Assembly (NCBI RefSeq): GCF_949628215.1
Contig: NC_134276.1
Span: forward strand, 67,190,733-67,254,732
Direction of reading: 5' to 3'
Source: Phalacrocorax aristotelis
Taxonomy: Eukaryota; Chordata; Aves; Suliformes; Phalacrocoracidae
Length of the DNA: 64,000 bases
Position 1 is the first letter of the stretch, and each line of letters starts with the position of its first letter. Shown in pieces: positions 30,400-45,300 of this stretch. The position numbers and the translations under genes were made by a program. The notes under the pieces were generated by a model. That model saw only the letters and a program-made list of their open reading frames with translations, searched no databases and had not been told where the DNA came from.

Positions 30400-33300
30400 C
30401 TGAGGGCAAAAGGAGAAAATTCTCGTTTAAAAATTCAATTCTCTGTAGATGTAACTGACAACTCTGAAGATGAGATTATAACTGAGCCAGTTTTGAACAT
30501 TGTTCTGATAAAGAAGCCTGCATTGCGTGATGCTAAAAACTGAGGCACTCTAAAATACTCAGCTGTCATCACCTCCGCTGGTACCACTACCTGTACTGCT
30601 GGGGAAAAAAAAAAATCAACCAACCCTAAAGTATGTGTTTCAAAGATACATAAGAACCTAACCCAAATTGTTTATTTAATTGCCTTGAAAGCCCCCTCGT
30701 GACAGTAACCAATGCAGTTAAAATAAATGTTTTATTCAGAGTAATGGCAAGAAAAAGGTAGTTGATTTTCCTAAAAACAGCTGCCATAAAATGTAATGTA
30801 ATGGGGGGGGGGAGGGGAGAGGTCCTTCAAAGACAAGTGTTTGTATCAGCCTCTGAACTGGTATTCTCAGGGCAGTTAACATTTAACAAAACTCTTACTC
30901 TAAATCCTTTATGGAATGGGAAAATTCCTCAAACATCTCCCTTCTAAATTAAGCTGTACCTGCAATTTATTTTTCCCTTGCTCCTTTTTAATTAAAAGGC
31001 TCACAAACATTAGTAAGTTAAGCTTATTTTTCTTTATGTGAGCAAAGATGAAACATAACCTAAATGACATCCTACTCTGACAGGCCTATGCACAGAGCGC
31101 TGCCATGAGCACAAAACTCTCTTGGGAGTAAAAGTCACCTATTGGGATAGATTTTCATGCACATTTAGCAAACAGGATAGTAGAGTTGGCCAAGTGATTT
31201 ATGACAGATGTGCTCCTGTAATTTTTTTAGTGTAATTAATATCTCTTACATTTCAGTCTTCTGAGTTAAGCTCTGAATCTAGTGTTTTATAGAGATTTGG
31301 CATCCAATCTATTAATAATTTACAAGAATAATTCTTAGTCTGCAGGTTGTTGCGGAAAAAAGGACTTGGTGCTCCCTTTTTGTTCTTTAACTAAATATAA
31401 TGCTTTATGTTCTGGCACTGTGAAGATTTATCAATGCAAGTTTAAAATTCGCTTTGTGTCTGTTCTACAACATTCTGTTACAATTAATCTGAAAAAACAC
31501 ACAGGAACACAAGGCATAGCTCTCTGAAAGAAGGCACTGAAGTTTTCTCATCAGACTTCCTGCCTTAACTAGTAGAAAGGGTAAAAAGATTCTTTTTCCC
31601 CTGTACAACAGAAGATGTGAATGGCTTACTATGTATGGGTTTAGATGATAGTTTTTCCCAAAAATTCTTTAAATGCAAACCTTATTATATAAAAACATTC
31701 TCCACCCTTTTGGCAATTCCTACAGATACATTTCTCTTAAATGTATCCATCTTTTTGACATTTCTAAGTCAGTCTTGTTTTTAATTTGTAACAACTAAAA
31801 GCTGCAGAGAATTTACCTGCATGAAGCTGTGACACTCCGTTACAAATGTTCCTTTGGTGATCTGCTTAAATTTATCACAAATGTCAGGGAAATTCGTGGC
31901 TTCCAAAATAAAAGCTTGGTGTTGCTTAATTAATGTTAAGGCCACGCGGAAGATGATCTTTGACCCTTCATAGAATAAACAATCCCATATTCGGAGCACA
32001 GTCTGCAGGAAAGGAGAGAATTCAGATTACTGCTTCTTGATTTCCAGTAGGTAATTATTACTAAAGGACTACAAATCAAATAATGATTATGACTGTATAT
32101 TTAGAGAATCTTCTGTTACTGATTACCTCTACTGGAAGAATGTCAATGAACAAGCATATAAACCAGCGTGACACCACCAAGGTCCACATGACTCCATGTC
32201 TTTCCATCAGCTCTGCCACAGCTGGAACTTTCATTTTCACAAGTTCTCCAAGGACCTCCTGATCAGTTTTCAGGCCCAACATTGCAGGACTGTAATAATC
32301 TTGGAGAGAAGAAACCAAAATTCAGGAATCTGTCGACATTATTTTTTCCACAAAATTACAGAGAATGTCCTGAACAGCTGAGCAGATAAAGGCATGTTGA
32401 ACCTATTAATCCCAAATTGGATTAAATTAAAGCACGCAGTGAAGATGTCTGCATCGTGGTTATAGAGCACTTCTCTTTCAGCCAAGGCTGATGCTGCTAC
32501 ACAAAACACTTCCTTCATGCCTATCAAAGTATCTTCTTTCTCTCTGATGATGTGAGGCAATTCATCCTTCCCAAGGAAGAATAAGGTAGATAGATGATAG
32601 TTAGTTTTTGACTACTAGGTTAAACGACAGAAGTCTTATCAATATCTAAGCAGGTCCACAGAACCACCACCTCCTTCCCACATGTGGGGGCTGCACACCT
32701 CCCAGTCCCACAATACCCAGACAGGTAACAAAACCCCCAAAACAACCCATAGCCTTTAGACTGGGTCCAGTCACAAACTGGAAATGTAAATTTCTGACTG
32801 TCAGCTATGTGGGGGTGCTGCAGGCCAGCTCTCACTTCTAGGGGATGAACTAATCCTGAAGTGATGAGTTTTTCCTCTCTTTTCTCTGAGCCAAGGAAAT
32901 CCTACTTTTCACAGACTATTTCCAAAAGGAAGTTAGTGACAGGTTACCCCCAGGCAGCATCTTTTCCTACCTTAATTTATCTGCAAGGCAGGTGTTGTAA
33001 TTAGACCTACATCTCCTACACTGCTGGTCACTGCACTAAACTGGTAATTTTGGATTTAAGAAAAATGGAGCACGCTATGACTGCTACTCTACACCTGTTT
33101 GACAGGGTGAGCGTTTTCATTACCCACGTGCAGGCTGAATAACAAGCATCTCAGGTCTATAAACAAGTACCTCTGGGGATACTTAAGGGAAGAAGATTAT
33201 TATTTTAGTTCATAAGAGTTCAGATGGCCCAGCAAGAAAGAGAAGTTACAGAGATGCTTAAGGAATTAATATTTTGGGTTTAGATGTTGACAGAAACATT

Positions 33301-36300
33301 AAATGGACTCGATGGCACCAGCTCTGGGAAGCAATCATTGATGGTTCAACTAGTGCTTTGCTGACAAAAATCTATGTTATTAACATTATTTGCTGAACAA
33401 AATAACTCATAACACAAGCACCTATGTGTTTCTTTCCTTCACTGACTCTGGAAAGCAGCAATTCACGTTTCCTCTAACTAACTTAGCTGGTTTCTGGCAA
33501 GGTTCCTAGAAACACAGCATAGACTGATGGTTCACATGAAGGTGAAGGAATCAGAAAGAGTAAACTCCGTTTGTTTGAAATAGTTTTAATAAAACCTCCC
33601 CCTGCCACAAAGAAGTTTAAGATGTCCAAAGTACGCAGTACACTTAGAACCACTTTAATTTCCTCTAATGAAATTACAAGAGCAGTTTAATATTCGACTC
33701 TTTTTCTGTGTCAGTGTTTTTCTTGAACGGACTTCCCACTGCAGGAGCTATTTGCTCTCCATTTGTCCTGTTCTGCAGAACACCTACAGGAGGGTTTATG
33801 GTTCTAAGAAGCATCACAGTCAGCCTTTAGGAATCTAGCTTTTTGTCTGTGATCCTAATTTTCTTTGTTCCCATTGAAGAATGATAGGTGAAACTCTTCT
33901 ACAGCCATTTCTTTAACCATTTGCCTTTTGCCTGCTTGTAGGGAAAGCTCTGAGAGCTAAAACACAAGTAAGCCCATGAAAAAGCATACTAAAGCCAAAT
34001 GGAATCACACCATGACCTAAAAGCCAAAACAAAAACCTCGCTCCATATTTTACATTAGCGTTGTGCTCCTTTGTGAATTGGAATGGAGGTAAAGTAACAT
34101 TAACTGGCTGAGTAATCCTTTCTTAAAATTCTGCTTTAATGTAAGTGAAAAACAAAGAATCACATTTCACATAACAGAACAAGGCACCTTTTCCCTTTCC
34201 TACCCTTCCTCCTCCTCTCATACATCCACAAACCAGTTGTTTTTTCTTTTTTTTGTGCTCCTGAGACATGTGGGTACTTAAAACTTCTTCACATTACCAC
34301 CAGTGAGTGTCCTCAGGAGGAAGGACAGCAGCCCACACGCTCTCTGCTCTGCACTGCTGCAATCATTCGATATGCTGAAATCAACAGCAGCTGCTATTTT
34401 TAATTTGTACAGCAAAGTAAATGTCAGGATCTTAGTGAGAATGCAAACAGACACCCACCCAGCTTTTTGAGAGCTGGCGAGTAAAAAGTTAACAGCCAGG
34501 CAACTCAGATACGTCACTCCCTGAATTACTGAAGCAGCGAGCTGCCGGGAAGCCTCAGCGTAAATTAAAATTTCATTCAAGTTTGTTAGATTGTACTGCT
34601 GGACGAAAGGAAAAAGGAACTATTCATTTATCTGGGGCAGCCTCCTGCTGTTCCTCGTGGAGCAGGAGCAGCTCCCATGTGCCCTGGTACACAGCACCGC
34701 AACGTTCAGCCCAACACTGCTGTAAAACAAGCGGGAGGAGTGATTAATGGTTTTATTCAAATGCCAATAACTGAGTAGCAGGTTTTTTCCAGGATATTAG
34801 CATCCAGTTCACAGAAGAAGTTACATTAAAAGGATCAACTATAGTTAGTGTGCCTGTTTATTATAATTGTTACACATAATTAATATGTAATTCTAATTTA
34901 ATATATATAATTTTAGTCTCTCTCTGTATACACACACTTTTATAATTAAATGTATATATATAAAATTAGCTCCTCAAATTAGGAGAGCCACATTTCCAAT
35001 CCTCCAGAAACATTCCTGCAGGACCCCGGATTTGTGCAAAACTTACCCACAGATCATTTACAAGGAACACAACAGCACTGGAAAAGCCAAGAGGATAGCA
35101 CAGGTCTAACCTTACAGCTCTAACATCCATCTGCTGAGGGCAGCATCACCCCGGAGGGGTGGCAGGCCTCCAGGCACAGCTGCCCCGAGCACAGCCAGCA
35201 GCACCCATGCCCCCACTCTGCCCAAGGGACCCGCACAGAGTCATCAGGGCTACGCAGGGTTAGCCAGAACCACACAGGCGAGGCAGAAGAGGATCCAGTG
35301 TCACGCTTGAGCCACTTTCCATGGTCCATTCTGGTCTCACTAGTGAAAATGATTTTGTAACTTGGTTCGGTGCCTAACGGTCTCAATAATATTTAACCTA
35401 CATGGCTCTTCTGTTCTTAATTGCTAGGGATGCCCAGTCCCTAAGCTTTCTGGTAAAGTCCCCTCAGCAAAAATCCTGCACCTCTCCCTTGCTGCAAATG
35501 TTTCACTGTGTGTGCCTTATTTGCCTAATCTTTTATAATTTGCTGCTCTGCCCAGAACCTCTCCCTGAAGTCAAGACATCCTTGTTTATAAACAAGGCTA
35601 CACAAACCTAACCCTCCCCCACACCACAAAGCTGTTTTTCACAAGATATTGGGCAGCAAATGATTTTTACTTACCTACCATCAAAATACATTAGTTGTAT
35701 GATAAGATACGTAAGGAACATAAAAATTATTTGAAATTTCTAGATTTGTATAATCCACATTTAATTAGCATATTAATAATCTCAATAATCTGGCAAAATA
35801 CTGAGCAGTTGATGATCCAGAACAGACTCAGGAACTGCTCCCAGTCTGCCACTTATTAATTAAAAAAAAAAAGCGGGGGGGGGAGATCTAATGTAGGCTG
35901 TTGAACTAGGTTGGTTCATAGGAATGTCCTCTGACAATATACCATCCCCCTGAAAAAAACACATAGCCAGATTGCTTCCTTTTATTCCTTAAATTGTCAA
36001 ACAGAAGTGATATCACACACTATGTTATTTTTTCATTGCAATTCCTTCTGGAAGGCAACAAATTAAATACTGTATTATAAATCATCATTATATTCTGTTA
36101 TTAAATTATTATTAAATTGCAGAAAAATGTCTAGATGAAAACTAAGTTTCCCAGTACGAAACTTCATGTTTCCAAGGTCTTTTGTAAACTGGCCCTAGGC
36201 TTTCCTCACTTTCCTCTCAGCTTGCCTTTGGCTATTGCTTGCCCACACACACCCGCTTTGCCTAGTCTGTTGTTCCTAGTGCCTGCCTATAGACTTCAGA

Positions 36301-39300
36301 TGCCTTACTGAGTTCCGGAGTGCCTGAGAGCACAACAGAGAGCAATAAAGGCAGCACCCCACGTGGAATTCACCTCCCCCGAGTGCCCCTTCCTCAAAGT
36401 CCTGATCCCAAACAGCAGCTCTGCCAGGCTTCTCTTCCTCTTGGAGTTGAGCAGCAAAAAAGAAAAGCCAACTTCACCAACTGCCAGGTATTTTATTCCT
36501 ACTGTACAACAGAGGTGACTAGATGAAGGGACTTATTTCCTTGTTTAAAAGGCTGTTTGTTACTAACACTGCGCTGGCTGTGGCATGCTGTCACTTAGCT
36601 TGAAACCTGTTCTTGCTCAGCATCTGGCAGAGATGTTCCTTAAACTACATTCTGCTGTCTCCCTATCACAATAATTAGCGCCTCTCTGAATCCTACCAGG
36701 ATGTCCAGGACTAAGACGTAACTGTCTGCTTCTGCTCCAGAGCAGTAATGAGATTTGCAGGACATAAGGATAAAACTTGTAGGGACTGTATGACCTTGTT
36801 CTCCATTACAAATAGATTAAGAGTTCCAAAAATAAAAGTTTAAGAAGCACTATGCTTATAGCCTTAAGTTACCTCTACAAGTCAGAGCTGCAGAAGTTAA
36901 AAAAGAATCCTTTAAGTCTGTTGTGCATATGTCAAGTTAAATATAAATACTCCTACTGGAACTAACATGATATGAATTCTTAGTGTTATAGAAATACCCA
37001 AGACCAAGACCTCAGCTCTGCTGCTTATCTTCCAGCATTTCTAACTATCATTTCAGAAGCCCAGATAACCCAGCCTGGGACAAGCTGAGTGATTTGTCTT
37101 GGCAATCCAGTTTATTTAACCAAACTGAAAAATCAAAAATTAGTTGGTTTAACTCTTCTCACAGTCATAAGCAATGTGAAGTATTTTATTCACACGAATA
37201 TGTTTATAATGTCCTTGAGACCCACGGTGGGGGGGACGGGATGGGGAGGAATTGGGGTTCTCTCTCCTCCCCCAAACAAGCAAAGATCGTTCATTTTTAT
37301 GCCAATATGCAACATTCAGAAATGTCTTGCTGTAGACGCACATCACCATTTGCTTCCAGACTTCACTGGAATCCAGAAGAGACAAATACAGCTGGCAGGC
37401 AAAAGCAGAGGTTGCCATGAACAGAAATGGCCAACTTCATGAAAAGCACTTAGTTCTACATTTCAAGTCAAAATGGAAACTGATTCTACCATGTGCCTTT
37501 GTGGGAAAAAATCCTTTCCAGTAATCCTTCACTATAAAAATTTAGCTGTTTGCACGTTGCTGAACACGGGTTATTTTAAACAACCTTGGCAGTGCAACGT
37601 TTTCCTTTCCAAAAAGATACGCTATCATAGCTGAGTTTATGAACTTCATGCAACACATGTAGAATGAATTTCATCACTTCAGTTACAGAGAGGTCAAACT
37701 ACATTATGACAGCAGTCCCTTCTCAGAGCATCTAAATACCATTTATGCTATTCCTACACAATTTATGGACTTGCTCGTTCTCCCTGTTGGCAACTCTCAG
37801 CCCACTTAGTCCAAGAAGGCAGGGCAGCGTTCTGCTATTTTATTTCTACCTTGAGATGGTCCAAAAAAGGTACAATAGGTCTTCTAAGAATATACATCAT
37901 GAGCCTGGCATAAAAAGTTGGACAACCTATGTTTGGGAGGAAATCAGAAAGTCACAACAGGAAAAGGAGGAAAACCATGAGTACTGCCAATTCTTTTTGC
38001 AGTATCAGGCCAAAGTGACCCCCTGCAGATGTCCTGGCCAAAGCGATATCCTGCAGATATGTGGTTAAACGGCAAGCTGAACTCTTTACTATGTTATTTT
38101 TAAAACATAAGTTCCTAATTCTCCAGGGAACTGAAGAAGAAAATCCAACAAACAAACCAATCAACCAACCCAGAACAGGCTCAAGCCATATTTTATTTTT
38201 CGTTCATCAAACCAAACTGAACCAGAACTTCTGTCCTGAGGTACTGAATTCACACCAGAACCAGCAGTAGCTCTATTGTTCACAGCTAAAACACTAGCTT
38301 TAAGAAAAGCCATAAGCAAGCCCAATTCATTTTGGATGGCAGAAATACCTTAAACAAACAAACAAACAAACAAAAACAAACAAAAAAACCAGACTATAAG
38401 AATTTTATGGAGGCTTACTGATTGTGATACTGAGATGACACGAAGTTTATAATAGTGTTTTGAGAAACGATTTAACACCTTTTCAGCAAACACAAAAAGG
38501 CAGTGTTTGATTGTTTCTACATAATCCCATCTGCCTGTATCCATCTCTTGCTTCTGATCCCAAACTTGGAAAATGGATCCTGTGGAGCAGAAAGAGCCCT
38601 TTCGTTTCCTATTTGCATTTCACACAGCACAGTGGGATTCTGAGCAGATGTAGTAGCTACCATATGGAAATGGAAGAACGATGCTTGCTAATTATAAAGA
38701 CAATGGAAAGAAAGGCAAAATTTATATCCTTCCAGACGTTACAGAAGGCAGAGATGAAATACAAAGAAACAAAGACTCCACGTGTAACCTATTGGAGAAA
38801 CAAATTGAAGTTGGCAGCATGTTAGAAAGCACAAACGTAACTTTCAGACATTCTAGTTATGGAGAATGAAACTGGCTAATGTTCGGGGTTTTTCGCTGGC
38901 TGGGGTTTTTTTATACTAACTCTCTGTTATGTGCTGCTCAGTAGAGACATTTGCATCAGTAAAAACTAGTCTAGATTAAAGTTACAGCTACCAAAGCACT
39001 CTTGTACGAATTACATATAACGCTGAGCAAAATGCTATTGGCCAATATTCTCCTTTCTTCCCTCTCCTCCTTCCTCCTGTCCACTACTGTTGGAATTACT
39101 CCTTTTGTGGACAGTGGGTTTTTTTCATAGTATCAGTGAGCTGCTAGACACCCACAGACACGGGTTATTCATCACTTGGCTGTTTCCAAATGGCCTGGCC
39201 TCACTCCAGCCATTGCATGCTATAATTCGCACCAGTCTGAAGAGTTGCAGGCTTTGGAGAAGGCTGCAGCTTACTGGGTTAATGGTGCTAGAAGCCAAGG

Positions 39301-42300
39301 CTTTTAATTCACAACAGACATTGACAGACTTTTAACACCAATTTCCTCAACTGGAGAAGAAATTCATGAACAAGCACTGCAGATTTTCACAACTGCTTAT
39401 AATGCCTATAAAGGAAACAAACTTTTTTTTTTTTTTTAAATGAATTTACCATTGTACAGTGAGTCTTAATGACCAAGGACTTCAGCTGAGTAAGGATTCC
39501 TGGATCTATGTCTTTTTAAACTCCTCTATGGGATTAGGAAGAATAGCTATTTTATCAATTCACTGCTCTGACAAGATTATTCTTAACACCACAGCACAAA
39601 ACACAACTTTTATATTCTCTCACACTTAAGAAGAGCTCCAGCATTCCATTTTCTCCTGCTCTTTACAAGAATGCTGCAGTCACACCATGGGAACTACCAA
39701 GCACATTACTTAAAAGACTGGGACAGAAACAGGAGGCTTAAAATAGAAAGCTGGGCAGACACACACGGTTCTAGCCTGATATTTGCAGAGGGAAACCAAT
39801 CCAACCCTTCAGTCTGAAGGGAAGGGGAATGAAAGCCACAATCCTCTTACTTCAAGCTTGAAGAAGCTAACAAGAGAATTAATTTTAATCTTGAAGCAAC
39901 AGGTTTTAAAACTGTAGAGGAACAAATGGGACTTCTCTACTAGCCATAAATTGAAAACTTAGTAATGCATTCATATCTTCTGAACATAAAACACATGAAA
40001 CAACAAAGGTTGTAGTTTTTAGAAACTAAACAGATTTACTACTTGTACATTTATGTAAACAAAAGTTACTCCTGTGCACTGCACATGATTTTCTTTATAT
40101 AATTTCCTTTACTCCCAAAGCACACCTCCTTCCACAAACACATTCTTTATGTAGCCACCTATGCTGCGTACTCATTATACTATATTTTGAAACAATATCA
40201 AAGCCTGCTATTAGTGCTTCTTCATACTACACCATATTAAAAAAAAGAAAACTTGGCAATACAGTTGAGCAATTGAAAAGAAACAATTTTGTAGTATCTT
40301 AAGTTGCAAATATGACAAATCCAGAGTAAGCACGTCTTAGCTGAGGAAAGGCCAAAGTAATCCTTGGATATATTCACTACTGAAGGAGAGAACAAGTCAT
40401 CTCTGTATATGACATTAGCAAAACTGTGGTTAGAAAATTGCATCCAACTCTAATATTCACATTTAAGGCATGAAGTTGAAGAACTGAAAGGACATGAAAG
40501 AAAGGGTTATAAAACACTACTTAGCTCTGTAAAGAACTTCTCTATTTCTAGAATTTATGCAAGGAAAAGGAAAAGCAAACCTGACCACCTCATAAGAGAA
40601 AACACCCTAGGCGTTATGGGCTTTTCAATACAGTGAGAGAAAGTCTTAAAGCAATAGCTACAAGCGAGGACAAGGCAAATTTCAATAAAAAGTATAGCAA
40701 ACATTTTTAATGAGAATGATTTATAGTTTGAGTACACTACTAGCAGTGGTGGTAGGGTTTCTCTCTCAGACCAAGTCTGGGACTTTTTACAAAGATGAGC
40801 TCCAGCCAAACAAGTCTACTGCAGAGTAGACCAGAGCAGAATGGGAGGAAATACTACCATTTCCTCAGATGGCTCCGTGTGCAGCAAGTCCAGTTACATT
40901 TCCAGTTTTGAGTCTTGGTATTTAACACAGGTATTACTTCAGGCATATGAATATATCTTACAGGGATATACAAGTTAAAATACAAAACTGTATATTAGGA
41001 CCTGCATTGAGCACCTATAACCCCATTATACATTTGTCAGCAATTATATTATTATTCTTGCTGTCAAAGTGACATATTCAGGAAGGCTGCATAATTAAAA
41101 TTGTAACTGAACATGTAGAGCCCTGGCTGACAATTAGAAGGTTAAAAAAAAAAAAAATGCTAGAAAAAAATTAAATAAGTACCCGCTTTGGCTTTGCACC
41201 CCTACTGCTTTAATTCTGCAGTTAAAACAGCACAATCCTTTTAACATGGAGACAGGCCTATCAAAACTAGAGTTTCAAAGCACCAATGCGTACATGTGGT
41301 ATTAACAGCTAGAGCCACTAGCTTAAAAAAAAAAAAAAAAAGACAACCCACCAAAAAACAAACCCATCCCTCCAACATGGTTTTTCTGACAAAATATAAA
41401 ACACAAACTAAGTAATCCTTGTGCTGGATGCTAAGGCTTGGCCACCAATTGGTTTTTACACATCCAGAAAAAAAGGGGACCTCTTCTCCCAAACCCACAC
41501 TTCCGGGTTTCTACCACTCCACCTACCTTCGTCCTTTGTACGCAGCCAGGGAATTCTACCTTTGATCAGTTCTATCTGAACTAAGATTTAATTTGAAAAG
41601 TTTATTTTGCTGGTGGCTTTTGAAAGGGGTGAAACTTTGATTCACTGGGGAGATAAAGGGTCAAATACCACTGCCTGCACAGATAGCCAAGGGTTGCAGT
41701 CCCATCCAGAGTAGTACCACAGGCGGCCTACTGAAAATACTTTCAAGTTCAGCATAATGAAATTATATTAATACAATGCTTGCTTGCCAGAAGGCAAGTG
41801 GCATACTTTACTTTTTTTGGGTGGAATAAGTCATTTAGGTCCCTCTTCCAGTATAAATACAGCCGTATCAAGGAACACAATATTCTTCAGCATTTTCAAA
41901 CACTTATGGGTCCTTTTGCTGCACAGCTGAAACTCAGCATGTTTCCTCACAAAAGCAAGGCTGACAACATGCATATTCTTGACATGTACAGGAAACCTCT
42001 GTTTTAGACAAAACTAAGATTTCTACCCGCTACCTAAAGCACACCTACAAATATTGAAATTGCTCTTTTATTGATGAGGCTTGTGATTTGGGGGTGGGGG
42101 GAGGTGGAGAGTATACAATACATATGGGAAATAAGTTATTCCAGAAGTATAAATATATGTATCATTTTAAAGAAGAAAAACATCAGTTACTCATTTCCTG
42201 CTTGCTCAAGTCTCCCAGATTCCCCAGCAGTTCAGATTTGTAAGTGATAAACATGTCAGGCTTATCATGGTTTCTAAATACAGACACATGGTGATTCCTG

Positions 42301-45300
42301 TGTTCCACCTTCAGCTTAAAAGGACACTGCATGGTTAATTCCTAGGTAAATAAAACTGACCTCTAATGTTCAAAGATTAATGGTTTCACCATGGCTGCTG
42401 GTTAACAGTAAAGCATGTTGGAGTCCCATATTTCAAATCTCCTAATTATTCAGCCTACCAGCCGAGCATTCCTCTCTCCTAGTGGCAAATGTGACTTTGT
42501 ACTCCAGAGATGTGCACTGCTACAGCTCCACACACTATCACAGAGGAACTCTCTAAGGATGAGAGAGCACTCTGCCAGCTCACGGCCCTGTAGCTTGGTG
42601 CTGCCAGAGGAGGAGGATAAGCAAACAGGCCAGAACTGACCAATCTGCTGAAATTTTCTGGGTTGATGGTGCTATTAAAAAAAAAAAAGCTTGTTATCAA
42701 AAACTACTTTGCAAACATGAAGTCGTTCGTGTTATGCATAGCCTTGCAAGAAGCTTTCCTCACCAAAGGCACATGCCTGCGGTGCTCAAGCCTCCTCTGT
42801 GAAAGGACAAGCTTTTAATCACAACAGTCTCCTTCACAGGCTGCAAATTCAGCTCAACGTTACTACTATTTAGGTCTAGCAGTCTTTTACCTGCACAGCT
42901 GAATAAAATGCTTCATGTGAAACAAAGTTCCACTCTCCTTTGGAGAAGCAGGTCTTAAGAGATACAGCTGCCCTGGCAATACCCATTCAGGGTATTAAAA
43001 TAAATTCAGCCACAGGAATGAAATAAATATATGCTTAACTGCAATTAAAAGCAAGCAGTCTAAACAGAAATACTGTAAAGGTAGTACAGCATTCTACGTT
43101 TCTCAAGTGGCCCTCCCCTTCAAACCTGCAAGTCTGTATGATGGGACTTCAAAGAGTGTTATAACATGAATCACTCAAGAGAGGGATATGCAAGAGTTAG
43201 GTATGTAACTGTTATTATTCAGTTCAAATATTCATGTCTTTTACTGTGCCTAATCTCTTATGCAACAGTACCTGCAAGTCTACAGCTGATACAATAGAGA
43301 ACCTTAGAGAGCTCAAAACAGAAAAAGCGTTACATATCTATTATCTCAACATGCAGACATTTGCCTTAGCTGGCAGTTGCTACACTACCCACTGAAGTGG
43401 TATCTTGCATTGCACCTTGTGTCCTTGCAGATAATGCCAGTTAGTTCAGTGCAGTCTACTACTTTTGTGACTATTTCATAATTCAAAAGTCTGTTCTTAT
43501 TGTTAATTATTGATAAACAATCGGGCAGTACATGTGGGTAAAAAAAAATTTAAAAAAAAAGGCTAAAAAGTACCAGGCTGAACGAAGGTTGTTAGACTGA
43601 TCCTTGAAGAATGCTTGTATGCTACTCCTAATGTAAAATTTATTAACAATGTTGGAGAAAAAGCTGGTATTTGTTAACAATCCTAAACTAGAGAGACATT
43701 GTCCCATGTCAATACACAAGGCACAATGGAGTAACATAGTGAAAAGATTGGAGTAAGAGAGACATGATGATATTTAAAATAACAAGGACAAGAATGTGCA
43801 AATAAAGTTCAGCAAGAAGATGTTATGAATTCCTATAAGACATGGAAAAAACATCTGTTGACAATGAGAGAGGAGCAATAGCACATGCATTATTACTGAG
43901 ATCACAAATCAAAACCAGAGTGCCACAAGGGAAAAAAAAGGCAAGGGAGATCCTACAGTTTTTCTCTCTCAAATAAAACACCTTCAGCTGTTAAGAGAGA
44001 GAAATAATGCCACTGCACTGGCAGATTTCCCCTGGAAAAAGAAGTGTGCTATTGTGATCAAGTAAAAAAAAAAAAAAAAAATCAATTCAAATTGGAACAG
44101 GCACACAAAATAATCATTAGGCTAACATGGGAACAGAGAAGAATATAATGCAACAGTTCCACTGAAGCAGCTTAGTAATACAAAAGAACTGTAAAATGCA
44201 TTGACTGTATCCTACAAATATATGAAAGATAAGCACAAGAGAGGATGATTTTTTTTACCCCCAAAAGTCAGCATTGGCACAAGAATAAAAGGATATAAAA
44301 TTGGCCATGAACACGCTAGTGTAGAAATAAGTCCTCTCTTAACCATTGGAGGAGTTATTCTACAACGGTTTTCAGTAAGAGTAACTCACTCTAGTATGAC
44401 AGTCTAGTAGACTAATTAGAGTATATCTTGATAAACACTGCTGCTTTCAAACTGAGTACCACTGAAGCAGAGGGAAATCGTTCTGCTATATGTAAGCATA
44501 ACTGTCATGCTAAGGCGAGTCCAAATTGTCAAGTTTTTCTTCTCTTAAACTCACTATTTAATCACAAATATGTAAAACAGGACAAATATGCTCCTTAAAT
44601 TACACACCAAAGTACCACAGTTAAAAGTTCCTACCTTCCTGATGCTTTCTAAAGCATCCTCCCCAATATTTCCTCAACAGAACAAAAAAAAGTCTCAACA
44701 AGAACCAGAGCTACAAACAGAACAGAAACACTAGAGCTACGCTGAATACAAATTGCAGACACGTGCACTCTGAGCTTGAACTGAATCCATACTGCTTCTT
44801 GTGGGCAATACTGCCTACTCAGCCATCTGTTTTGAATGGACCTGGGAATAAAAGATCTTGGTAACACCCAAAACTTCAGTTAAACAAACAATTCTCTTCC
44901 CCTTTGCTGTGTTTAAATGAGATATGCTCCTAATCCCTCCAAATCCCTGGTTGAGCAGCTGACAGACACAACAGGCAGGAGACTATGGGCTTGGCTTTAG
45001 CAGAAGCAGGATCTTTCTGGCTTCACCCAGCTGTACCCAGCAGTGTATGTTCAGCCAGACGAACGGCACGCACACGACTCCACAGACCAACAAACCCAGT
45101 GGTAGCTTTTGCTGGCTCACTCTTCCAGCTGTGCCACCTCCACTTGAGTGTAAAAGAACAATTCATCCAGAAAACCTCTACTGATGGAGTCCCACTCCTG
45201 TCAGTGGGTGGAACAGTTACACCTTCATCATATCCTATGGTACATACCCCCACCCAGACCTAAAAAGCAGTAGAAGAGGGGAGGTGAGCCATAGCTTAGG

